Assembly: GCA_963965975.1 (NCBI GenBank)
Contig: OZ014414.1
Location: 1,711,501 to 1,775,500, forward strand
Reading direction: 5' to 3'
DNA length: 64,000 nt
DNA from: Xestospongia bergquistia
Lineage: Eukaryota; Porifera; Demospongiae; Haplosclerida; Petrosiidae
The number at the start of each line of letters is the position of its first letter. The first letter of the stretch is position 1. Both the position numbers and the translations under genes were made by a program. Of the stretch, positions 14,632 to 25,935 are shown piece after piece. The notes beneath the pieces were generated by a model. The model ran no database searches. It was not told the origin of the DNA and saw nothing but the letters and a program-made list of their open reading frames with translations.

Positions 14632-15226
14632 CACATTCATACATACATATATTTATCACAAGGTCTAAATGTTAGTATCACTTGACACACTGTATTGTAA
14701 AAGCTGAAGTACACATCAAATACATTGCTTGTGCTTTACCTCCTTGCATAGTTAATTAGATCATGAAGCAATATTACAACTATGATGTAATTTAATTATA
14801 CATAGTTTTGGATAATATATGGTTTGCACAGAGTATGTGTTAGTAATATCAACAAAATAGTGTTTTGAGTACTATGGAATTTTAATTGCATAGTTTTATT
14901 GTCATTGCTATTCTCAATTCTCTAAGCGCATCCATATATGGACCATGTTGTCTTGCTACAAAGTTTATTGTTTATTTTGCGACTATAAGCCTATATTAAA
15001 TATGTATTATGTATATATAACAATTATAAAGACAAAATATATTTTTGGAATCATATAAGCAAAGAAATATGACATGTAAACTATTCTTGGCCTCAGATTT
15101 ACACCCAAAGTGAAAAATGATATGTTTATATATAATAATATTATATGTACTTAGTTAATATTTCAGATATTTACATACCAGCTCAGTTGTATAATTTGGC
15201 AATTTCTTGACTGTATCTTTAGCCAT
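4328..15226 (-). CDS. Ankyrin-ROC-COR-Death protein, gene A (22 exons)
   Basis: Rebuilt from GT-AG boundaries as about 1431 aa, by analogy with DAPK- and MFHAS-type ROCO proteins an intracellular GTPase scaffold linked to death signalling. Exons: 15179-15226, 13874-13954, 13203-13301, 12595-12693, 12403-12501, 11989-12087, 11688-11786, 11162-11257, 10951-11043, 10738-10836, 10432-10530, 10282-10380, 9855-9953, 9442-9540, 9293-9388, 8354-8464, 8172-8243, 7761-7862, 7465-7563, 5006-7090, 4873-4951, 4328-4671. Introns 1-20 are phase 0 and the last is phase 1. Exons 2-19 are mostly 99-nt ankyrin units (TPLHLAA-type). Exon 20 ends the ankyrin stack, then carries a P-loop GKSSVGKS (about residue 681), a DFAGHPEYY switch and GSHPD, followed by a COR-like region. 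Exon 22 is a Death domain (LWHEIGEAL to IRDYL). No kinase domain is present, unlike DAPK1. Start ATG at 15224-15226 opens MAKDTVKK. Confidence 0.85.
5006..7090 (-). other. ROC-COR exon of gene A
   Basis: A single 695-codon exon. It begins with a last ankyrin unit (ILHIACSHGSLELVHYLL), then the ROC GTPase core with P-loop GKSSVGKS, switch DFAGHPEYY and the G4-like GSHPDLI, followed by about 450 residues that fit COR plus a linker, including a Cys-rich WCLFCPRPNQF segment. It ends at NPL before a GTAAGT donor. A few further codons stay open past that donor but are intronic. Confidence 0.8.
9672..9763. mobile_element. Short TA-flanked MITE in gene A intron 13
   Basis: A 92-bp hairpin-like sequence in the intron between exons 13 and 14. 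The left end TAGATTGCATTGGAGGCTTC and the right end (reverse complement TAGACAATGGGTTAGAGGTT) are imperfect inverted repeats flanked by TA. A related copy lies at 34213-34297 inside the MATE gene. This fits a non-autonomous Tc1/mariner-type MITE. Confidence 0.55.
10699..10721. repeat. (TA)n microsatellite
   Basis: Pure TA dinucleotide run in an intron of gene A, next to exon 10. Confidence 0.9.
12183..12216. repeat. (TA)n microsatellite
   Basis: Uninterrupted TA run inside an intron of gene A. Confidence 0.9.
14592..14627. repeat. (CA)n microsatellite
   Basis: Uninterrupted CA dinucleotide run in intron 1 of gene A. Nearby (14230-14330) intron 1 carries sequence also found in intron 1 of gene B (27470-27560), so the intron itself was copied in the gene duplication. 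Confidence 0.9.
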
Positions 15227-15865
15227 TAATGATTTTGACGACAGTCTTTCTGAAAAGAAAGCTAGGCTAGAAAGAAGTTAGCTTCTGCTGGGAGTGTGGA
15301 GTGTATATACCGTAATACCTCTACATACGTGCAATACGTAAAAAATATAACTCACGTGAGCGTATATGAATAATTGTACACGACGAAATGTCATTGGGAT
15401 AGGAAATAAACAGAGGATATATTTGAATCCATTAACTTAAATTTAATAACCCGGATATGACTATAGTTATTGTATTGTCACATGGCATGAATTACTATTT
15501 ACTATTTTTAGACTTGACAGGAAAAGGAGGTGGTGACGTCATAATTACAACATTTATAAATGTTATTTCCGGAGCATCTACGCCGTTAGTCGTTGCAGGT
15601 AAAGTACGAGACAAATGGATTAGGTGAACTGAGGAACCAAACAAGGTTATAAATGAATGGGAATAAACAAATGATTGATGTCATTACTACTTTTTAGTTA
15701 TAAAGATTAATGTCATTATGAGGATCTGGGATAAATGTTAGTATTTAGTAAATCTTGGTGTATAGTAATCTACTTTGTGGAGATATAGTACTTTTTTAAT
15801 GAATTAAGTTTTTCATTTGATGAATTCGTGTTACCATATGACATTATAAGAGAATGATGATTGGT
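15227..15865. promoter_or_regulatory. Upstream region of gene A with a CRE-like palindrome
   Basis: Lies between gene A (minus) and the UGT remnant (plus), so it was probably a divergent promoter. It holds a TGACGTCA palindrome at 15534-15541, the classical CREB/ATF binding sequence, in the least AT-rich stretch of the area, followed by a candidate 5' UTR exon end with a GTAAAG donor near 15599 on the plus strand. No transcript evidence is available. Confidence 0.45.
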
Positions 15866-15982
15866 TACTATAAAGATGAAGCTTGGAGTTTAAAATTGAG
15901 TCATTTATTAAGAGCTAGAACTTGAGAAAGAGCTAAGAAAGAAGTTGATCTGGTAGAACTATATGATAATGTAGATTATCAT
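15866..15982 (+). pseudogene. UGT 3'-end remnant
   Basis: Translation gives YKDEAWSLKLSHLLRA, then a TGA, then ERAKKEVDLVELYDNV, matching YKDQVWKVSRLLRAGGGAKK and ADLVELYAAV near the C-terminus of the UGT at 243-1844. Only this part is recognisable and it carries a stop. It occupies the same place downstream of gene B that the UGT occupies downstream of gene A, so the ancestral duplicated unit contained both genes and this UGT copy decayed. Confidence 0.8.
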
Positions 15983-16540
15983 TTTTGATGTGTAGTTAGT
16001 GATAATCATTATGGCAATTATGATATTGGGCATGTACAAACATTCATTATATTAATTTTAGACTTAGAAGATAACATTTCTAATATCTTTACCTATATTG
16101 TACATGTACAATGAAACATAGTAACTCAAGTAGATTTTATTTAAAATCATGATGATGTACCTCAAATGTCATCACTATGGCCTTGTACAAAGCCAAATAC
16201 TTGGAAGTCATTCTCGCTTGAAATATAATGTCATACAAGCACATAGAGATGTAGCTATATGTCAATTTTTATATTTCATAGCTATAGAGTAACTTGATTT
16301 TAAGTAATGCTTAAACAAATTTAAAAATATCACTTGTTATAAACAAAAACAAAACAAACTGATGCAACTTTAGCAAATACTAATTACCAAAATATTAGGT
16401 GTATATATATATATATATAATATTCAATAAAATATTTGAGTATATTATTATAACTTCAGCAATGGAATAGTAAAAAGAATATTTTTATGAATAAAAAAGA
16501 TTATATAAAAGAGAGATTGAATAGAGATAGCATTAAACAA
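15983..16540. other. Spacer downstream of gene B, homologous to 2200-3000
   Basis: No gene seen. Words shared with the spacer behind the first UGT (ATGTACAATGAAAC, TACTTGGAAGT) mark it as decayed duplicate sequence. Around 16430-16510 it also resembles 4170-4270 next to the gene A stop. Confidence 0.6.
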
Positions 16541-19500
16541 TTAAAAATTCAACTTCAAGTATTGGCTTTGTACATGTGGTTCACACAAATAGTCACGTAT
16601 TTTTTGTCCAATAGTAATCTGGTCAACAATAGGACATTCAATAGCTTCAATTAGAGTAGACCATGTCACATCTGATGTCTGAGAATCCATCCACTCCTGG
16701 ATCACCAATGATAACCTTCTTGAGTCGGGATAAGGACTATAAAGATGGCTTTGGAGACTTCCAAACTTAACTTCGAGCGCTTCACCAATTTCATGCCAAA
16801 GATATTTGATATCTGCTAATAGTACAAGCACATCACGTTTAACAGGACGCTTTCCCAATACATCAGAATGAGTTACATTTGTTCCTAATCAAATTAAAAT
16901 ACAATTATTATAAGTATATTGTAATTGAAAAAATTACCTTCTGTGAAGTTTAATATTCCAGAACTCACTTCAGAATATATTTTAATGTCATCTTCAGTTA
17001 AATTACCAGCAAGAGTCTAATAATAATAACATAACTATAAAAATGTTAATTGAAGCATATCACAAACCTACCAAAGGATTCTTTCCTGCAAAGATGCTAA
17101 ATTTGTTGAATTGTTTTCTCAGGGACAGATATGTAGTAGTTTTTGTAACCATAATTTTTAGCTTTAGTGTGCTACAAATTTTCATAACATAGTCTACAAC
17201 TTCTTGTGAAAGAAATTCGTTTGCCATTTTATCGTCAAACATTGAACGCATAAGCAAAGGTGAAATGGTACAATAAGGCTCAAATTGCCCAACAATATCT
17301 CTTACATTTACTGCTAGACCTTCATCATCATACATCTCTTTTTGCTGAGTGACTATGGCATGTGCCACATCTTGAATAGGACAAACACGTAAGCTGGCAA
17401 TATTGCTAGTAAGAGCAAGCTTAATAGACTTTGGTGAAATAATGCATTCTTCAACATAGCATGCTGGGCAAAGTTGCTTTTGAAGTGTTACAATTTCTTT
17501 AATAAGAGAGCTAAAAATGTGATTGCATAGCACTGGATCACTTTCAGACACTAAGACAGTTACGCATCGATTATGCTCCGTAACTTGCACAACTACTTCA
17601 ACACCCTTTATCCAGTGGATACCATTTCTCCAAATGTTGCAGGACACTGCTAATTGCTGCAAACGATCATTAGCCTTCAGTTGTCCAATGGCACGATTTT
17701 TAAGGCAATGAGTATAAGCTAAATGAAGAAGAAGAAGGCTCACAAAACGTGAAGAAAGAAATTGATTAGGTCTGGGACAAAAAAGACACCAACCATACCC
17801 TTTACTGATTTGTATATTTTTAGGTCGATCTTCAAGGACAAGACAAGAAAAGAATAGAAGCTTTTCTGAAATTGAAGAAGGCGAAGCTACATTGGTTTGA
17901 ATTATATTCAAAACAGTATAATCCACAACGTGACAAAATTCAAGACTCAATAAAAAATTGACAATCATATCTGTATCGTAAGCTGGAAACACTTTTTTAA
18001 GAGCGGATACTGGAACAACTCCAGTGTTACTTGATATATTTTTGTGGACTTTTTCTATAGACTTAGGAGCAAATAAAATTCCATTAACTTCACTTAAAAG
18101 AGTGCTTTTCTTAATGATTACCCAATTGCTTGTTCCATTTTTTATAAATAGAATCAACCCTTTATCACTAAGGATGGACAACAAATCTGTCACAACAGAT
18201 GGGTTGGATGGCAACGAAGCATTATTTTCAATTTCAAGTTTTCCAATTAATTGTTCTAAGGTTAAGGCAATGACATCTAATTTAGTATGTAGGAAAGCAT
18301 TAAGAACGAAGCAATAATAGCTAATACTTTCAGACTTGTCTGAAAGAGCTTTACAACTCTCTGATAGCTTCTTCATAAACCTATCAGTTGCTTTACCTCC
18401 AAGGCGACGACAATCTATGGCAAAAAATCCACGATACTCTTGGCTTTTTAAAATTTCAATGACAACAGAATCAATATAAGGCTGATATGTTGATGCTTTA
18501 TCAGGATTGATGAGATCAGGATGACTTCCAATAACAAGGAGCTCTGATTTTTTTTGCAAACGACAGCTTACATTTTCAATAAAATTTATCCAAAAGTAAA
18601 GATCTCGTTTAATTGTTTCACGATCATCTCGCAAATCTACGACGACAATGAAGCCACCAGGAGAACGTAGCATCAGACTTTCAAGAACTGCAGAATGGCT
18701 ATTGTAATATTCAGGATGACCAGCAAAATCGTGGAGGATAACATTACCAATCTCATGACTTTGGATTTCATGAGGAATAATACCAGCAGTTTTAGGTGTA
18801 ACTCCTGTAACCATATCATATTGTGTAAATGTTTTGTCTTTTGGTTTAGTGGATCGTGAAGCGATAACTTGAGTAAGAGAACTTTTGCCAACAGAAGACT
18901 TTCCACAGATGAACAATTTGGTATAAGAATCAATAGGACATTGATTTCTTCCTTGCTGAAATGGCTCAAAAAGCTTAATAATATTATATCTTTTTGGATG
19001 GTCAGGTGGAACCATTTCAATAGCAGTATATCCCTGATTATTTGCTAACATAGGCTTTACATAGCCAGTTGAAAGTAAGTAATGAACAAGCTCCAAAGAA
19101 CCATTTGAACAAGCAAAGTGAAGAATTGTTTTACCTTCGTAGTCTTGACAATTAACCTAGGAAAAGAGGTTAGTTATTACATATGTGATAATAACAAGAA
19201 TGAAAAAGTATAAATAGCAATTTCACTTACAGATTTTATTGCATCAATGTGAGATGAATACTCAAGTATTATTTTGACAGTTTTAAGATCATCATCCAAA
19301 TAAGTGAAATGGAGTGGTGTCCTTTTGTACTACACAAAAAAAAATAGATAAAGGAAGTAATATATTTTTGAAGCATATACAAATGACATATAATAGGACA
19401 TTTGAAGTTTTTATTTGGTATTTTAATATGTTTATATGCAAAAGAAAGTAAAAAATAATCCTATAATTCTCAATCACTACAGAGAACTCTTGTTAGCTTT

Positions 19501-22500
19501 GTTAACTACTTCTAACTGTTTGTTCAGCAAAAACAGTATAGGCCTTTCCGACTAGAAACTGGCTTGCAACAGTATTTAAAAAAACAGAATTAAAATTACA
19601 GCATTGAATAAACAATAAACTCTATATTATAGCAGGGAACTTACAAATATTGTTTGTACATCAACCTTGGCTTTATGTTTCATTAAAAATGACACAACGT
19701 TCAACTTCATATAATATGCAGCATAATGTAATGGAGTATATGGGCCCTATTAGAATAAACAACGAAATTACAATTTGTTATAAAACAAAAGTAGTTAGAA
19801 AGTAAACAAAGAAAAAAAAAGTAGAAACAAAGTAGGGATGTGTTTGCCCATATTACTAAAGAGCTGTGCTGGCATTACATGTTGTGCATGCAATGTAAAG
19901 TTGTATTACTACTTGAACTTTTAATGCTGCTCTGAGGCACTATAACAGTAAAGTTGTAACAATTTTTCAAAAAAGTTTAGAGTTCTTTATGCTTGTCTTC
20001 TGCAAATTTTGTCTTTTTCAAATGAATTTTGTTATAAGACTTGTTACTACTCCTGTAGTAACTATAGTATGAATTAATAAATTGTCTAATGAAATGTAAT
20101 ATCATTGTATTGGTTATGACATCATAATCATAATTTCCTATCGACACTTGTGTCTAAATAAGTGAGTTGGTGTTATAGAATTATTAGTGTGGATTTCGAA
20201 TGTAATTGTCCATTGTTGTTTTATATGGTATTATATCTCCTCTATTGATTGACTTGCCATATAAACCAAGTCATAAAACTCCATTTTTGGTAATTGTCAT
20301 TTGATAACGTTCATGCTCAAATATTTTAACTACAAAGCCGTTGTTAGATGTGCTAAACTTCTCTTATAATTTTAGCTGTTAGATATGCTAAACTTTTCTT
20401 ATAATTTTTAACATCAGAATTATTGCAGATAGTACATATTTAGTTAGTATTGTATATGAAGTCAAGAGAGATAAAAATAAATAAAATTGTTACTTTCTTG
20501 CAACTTTATTACTTTAATGATGTTTTTAGCTAGTAAATATGAAAATCTTTTTATTTGTAAACAGTAATTTATATGCATTATTATAATAGTAACTTAGCAA
20601 ATGTGTTATAATAACATGAATGAACAAACATAATCAATTGCCTTTAATGTTTAATGTTAACACATTAGCAACACCAACATCTAATCGTAAATCATTCCAA
20701 ATCATAGCATAACTTTGGATTAAAGCATACATATAGCTTGCTTTTATGGCTTTTGGAGATTACGTATAGCATTAAAAAACTAGGTTATTTTTATAAATAC
20801 CTGCACTGTTAAATTTTCTTTGTATAATATATATAACATCTCTTCAGTGGTAGGAGAATGGTGTGGAGTAGAGTATAACTGAATAAAAAAATGTCCATTT
20901 TTAGTAGTGATATATGTTACAACAATAAATAATAGCAATTAAATTCAAACTAACCATATATAGTCCTTGAGGTACTTCCATATAGTTAACATCAGCTCCA
21001 AGACTAAGACATTTTTCAGCTACTTCAATGTCTCCTTTCTTTAAAGCAAAAGCTAACCTTTTATTCTGAAAGAAAATTAAACTTGTTCATGAAATGATTC
21101 TTGGTATCATAAGTTTATTTAGCATTTACTGTAATTTAAGTATTAAAAATTTAAATGTTGATGAATTTGATCCATCTTTTGATGTAGCTTCATTATAGCT
21201 GCTTACTATGTATCATTACATTCTAAATCAGCAGTAAGATACAAAATAGTCCAGTGATGTAATTTTTTAAGGGTATAAATATTCTGCATGTAAAAGCAAT
21301 AATTTAAATTATACTTATAATAATATATAATATTTAATATATAATTTTTCCTTTGTCATACCATTAGTGTTTTTAGAGCCAAAACATTGCTAAAAATTAC
21401 AGTAATAATTTTTTTTTTTAATAGCAAAGTGTTTATTACACTAAAAAATATACAAGACTTTTTTTTCTAAACCATGAACGTCAATTGTTGTCTTTTTTAT
21501 GGTTATATGTATTATATTCTTGTTCTCATATTTTCATTATTATAAGCAACTATAAGATTGCAGATTCCAGTATATGTAATAATAGAGAAATGAGGTTTGA
21601 CACTGATATTTGGCCAACTAAAGTAAGTATGGCAATTATGAAAGTATTTATCTGCATAAAACATACAATCACTAAGTAACAGCATTATTTAGTATATATA
21701 TATTTGATGCTGTAGGAACAAGATAAGTAATGTAGTTAGTGTATTCCCTTATGATGAAGCTATATGAGTCTTGCTTATGAAATAACAAAGACTAAAATAT
21801 GTCAATATATAGTGTTGACTTCAAATAGCATTTCAAAAAAGGATTTTAAAAAATAGCATACAATGAAATTAATGAAATAATCATTATACATTTTTCAATT
21901 CAAACCTTAATGATGGAGAAGTTAGCACCAGCATCATATAAAAGGCCAAAAGCATTAGCATGACCAAAATATTCTGCTCTTAATATAGGTGTGTATCCCA
22001 TCTATTATATTAACATTGAGTATAAGGTATAACTATTATCTGTATTCATCTTACTATGTCAAGAGTATCCAACTTTGGATTATACTTCAGTAGCACAGAG
22101 AGTGTTGTTGAGTCTCCTTTATTAGCAGCCATATGTAGAGCAGTTTCACCCATCTATAGGCATTTATATAGTAACAGACTTTGTAACAGTCTGCTATCAT
22201 TACTACTATTATTACTTTTATTAGTTTTTTCAGAGTGTATATATACTCCTTATACACACACACACACATACATATGCATACATATTATATATATATATAT
22301 ATATAACATGTATCACATACAGAATTTGTTGTAAGACCCTAGGATCATCTTTTATAAATTTCTGAGTTTGCAAGTTTATATAATGCATATAGATCAATGA
22401 ACCATGATAATATTATATCTGATAGATTAATACTAACCTGCTGCTATTGTTGCATAGCATAGCACGTGGCTGTTAAGCAGTAGTCTTTAAATTCTTGCTT

Positions 22501-25500
22501 TATTATGCAATATCTTCAAATAATATATATATATATATATATATATACTAAAGTATCTAAGTCTGTTGAAGAGTGCTCAATATTGTTTAAACAGATCATC
22601 AGACAGCTCTGATGATCGCATAACGCGTGAAACTCAAAGTAACAGGAACAAAACGAGAGCTCTGTTCTTTTGTCCTTCAATTCTGGTCTATCTATATATA
22701 TCTATATATCTACATATCTATATCTATCTATATATATATATATATGATACTTTGTTTCCATAGTGAATTATTCTGATTATTAAAATTTTCTTAAACCTGA
22801 TGGCTTTTCAGATAGTTACTTCTTGTAAAATATTTCTTAGATATACAACATGTTCTTGCTCCAACTTGGAATATAAAAAATAATGCTCATAAAAATAAGC
22901 GTTAGTAGCAGGCTAGTTTAAATGTTATGATAAGTATATTAAATATTATATTGTACATAGATCTATTTAGTGTGATATCAAAGTCTTTAACTCAAGAAAT
23001 TACAAGAACACTTACATCTACAGCCATTAATTAGTTGATAATTTCAACAAATCTTTCTTTAGTGTATGTGGGGTTCTTGTAGCATATATAAATTTCAAGT
23101 ACATTACAGAGATACATATAACAACAATTATGTGGACATACATGTACATATTGAATTAGCCTTGTACCCAGGCGTTCACGATAGAAATGAATGCCTGGTA
23201 ACTACTGTTTCTGCATGCCTTCAATTTCCACAGATTTCTTGGAGAATAGTATACTTTAGGAATCCTCCGTCAACCATGTTGTCAAATTGCTTTTTACTGC
23301 AGTCAGATTATGAATGGGTACTTTTAGTAATGATAGAAACTTTTCTGGTGCTCTACTTTAAGCTCTAAAGCAGCTAGGAAGGCCAAATCTATCTCTTAAA
23401 AAAGAGCAACTCTTGTCCATTGAAGCTATATATCACAGAAAAGATGTATTTGTGTGGATTTGTATCCCAACAGGACTGGATAAGTTGATACTCTTTTTAT
23501 TTCCAATAAATCTCTGCACAACCGACAAACTCAACTAGCCATACTTAAACTCGTGTAGTGAATGAAACGTAATCAATGTAAACTCAGCCCATTTATTTCG
23601 TCATGTAATTTAAAATGTTGTAATTATGATGTCACTCTATATTGTATAAATTACAATAATTACACGCATGTGCAAACAGTACTTACCAGGCTTTCTTTTC
23701 TATTGCAAAAGCCTGGGTACGAGGCTAATATTGAATGGGCTTTGTGAGCCTGCACTATATGATAGAAGCAAAGTATGACTTAATACACTTACAAAGTTTT
23801 GAGCATCAACATTTGCTTTGTTGTTCAAAAGAACAAAAGCTGCTTTTGTATAACCTTTAGAAGTAGCAATGTGCAAAGAAGTATTTCCATCCTACAAAAT
23901 AAAATTGATTTAAAAAATACAAAGGAAGATAACATTATTAATTGGAAATATGTATGTGAAGTTGATGCATGTAGTACTTTTTTGATGGTTATTTATATAT
24001 GTTATTTTAAATAACTAATAACATAATTTAATAGCTCACCCCATCATTAAGGTTTACATTAGCTTGATGTTTAATCAACAAAGCCATTAAATGGTAATTT
24101 GCCATAGCAGTTGCATAGTGTAAAGGTCCTTTAGAGTACTGAAAAATAGACATGAAAGAAAATATGTCAAATAAAGTAGGAGAATAACTTACAATGTCTT
24201 TACAGTTAACATCAACTTTAGCTTCCAGTAAAATTGATACAACACTTGTATGCTGATTAAGAATTGCCCAGTGCAATGGCTTTCTGTAATACTACAGAGA
24301 TTGCAGAAAGTTAAATGTGGGACAATTTAACATTGTTTTCAATGATAATAACATTTATAATGGTGAAGAAAATAATTATATTGATGTATGTACATTTTGG
24401 GATTCAATGCTCAATCATGTATAAAATAATCAATAATTATATATATATATATAAGAAGAGAGAAAGGTTTTTATATTATTATACGATCATACCCTGCCTG
24501 AGATCTCTTTACTTGCACGATTCTTTATTAAAAAAGTCACTAGTTGTGCATGTCCATTTTTAGCAGCATAGTGTAATGGTGATAGACCAAACTGTTTGTT
24601 TGGATACCAAATAATAAACTCATATTGACAAATTAAAATGTACACAAGATTTGAAGCAAGATATTGTAATTAACGATGACATTACTTACAGTGTCAGCAA
24701 AGTTGATGTCTGCTCCACAATAAAGGGACTCTTTGACTGTATTAATATCCCCTCTTTGACTACCAGAAATTAATTTGAACTCCTAGATTAAATAAATGGT
24801 AATATTTATATAAATATAAATTTAGTATATTAGTATAAGTATATATAAATATAAATTTATAATTGACTACATATCACCATTAAAGTGTATCCATGGATCA
24901 GACACAATTAAATGGTTAAACTTACCACATCTATAATAAATCTTTCTATAGGTACAAAAATGAATGTCTTCAGAAAAACACCTTCATATAGAGGATCATA
25001 AAACTGTAGCTGTGGTTGAAATCAATATTGCATGTAAATGTATTGTAAATAATATAACATTTTGATGTAATATGCAGTACAAAATTAAAAGATTTGAAGC
25101 AATTGTATTTGAATATTAATCGTTAGAAATGGCAGAGATTAACGAGATCAATTTAAGTAGTCAGCACAAGATGTATCCTATAGCTAGGGAGAAAGTCACA
25201 CTACATATGTATGATATATTGATATTTGTATAGCTTTCCTTTTGTAAGTTAGAATACTTTTAAAACATAAAAGCCATTATCAAAATCATTTTCAAAATTA
25301 TAAAGTGTTGTTCTAATCTAACTTAACTCTCCCAAAATTAAATTTATATCTAAAAAATTAAATTTATTAAAATTATTTAAATTTATATTTTTATAATTTT
25401 TAATTTTTTACCATATCTTTGAATTTGTCGTCTGGCTGAAATCTTAACAGGAGATTCACAACATCTTTACGTCTATTCATAGCAGCAAGATGGATGGCAG

Positions 25501-25894
25501 TTTCACCAGCCTAAAAACAAACTTCAACATGAATATTAAATATTTTAATAAAATATTACTAAAATCTTTACAGAATTATCACTAACAACTAACATACTAG
25601 AGATTTTTTGTTACATTTTTATACAGTTTGAAAAATTTCATATTATGTTATCAATCACCCATGAATCCCTATTACATGATAATATACAAGTAAAGAACAA
25701 ATTCATCACCTTGTTTAGTTTGATTGGGTCAGCATTAGCAGTTAGCAATGCAGCAACTGCCTGTGTATGACCTTCACGAGCTCCCAAATGTAAAGGTGTG
25801 TTTTCATCCTATAATATGTTTAAAAAGCATATCCCTGATGCAACGTATATTATTTTAATACTGGCGCCTGTATGATTAATATTTGTACTTTATA

Positions 25895-25935
<41 letters not shown>

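Noticed and set aside
18673..19020. 115-codon minus-strand frame
   Set aside because: Alternate-frame shadow inside the gene B GTPase exon.
22056..22334. Frames of 92 and 60 codons on both strands
   Set aside because: They overlap exon 14 of gene B antisense and low-complexity TA/CA tracts; no coding signal.
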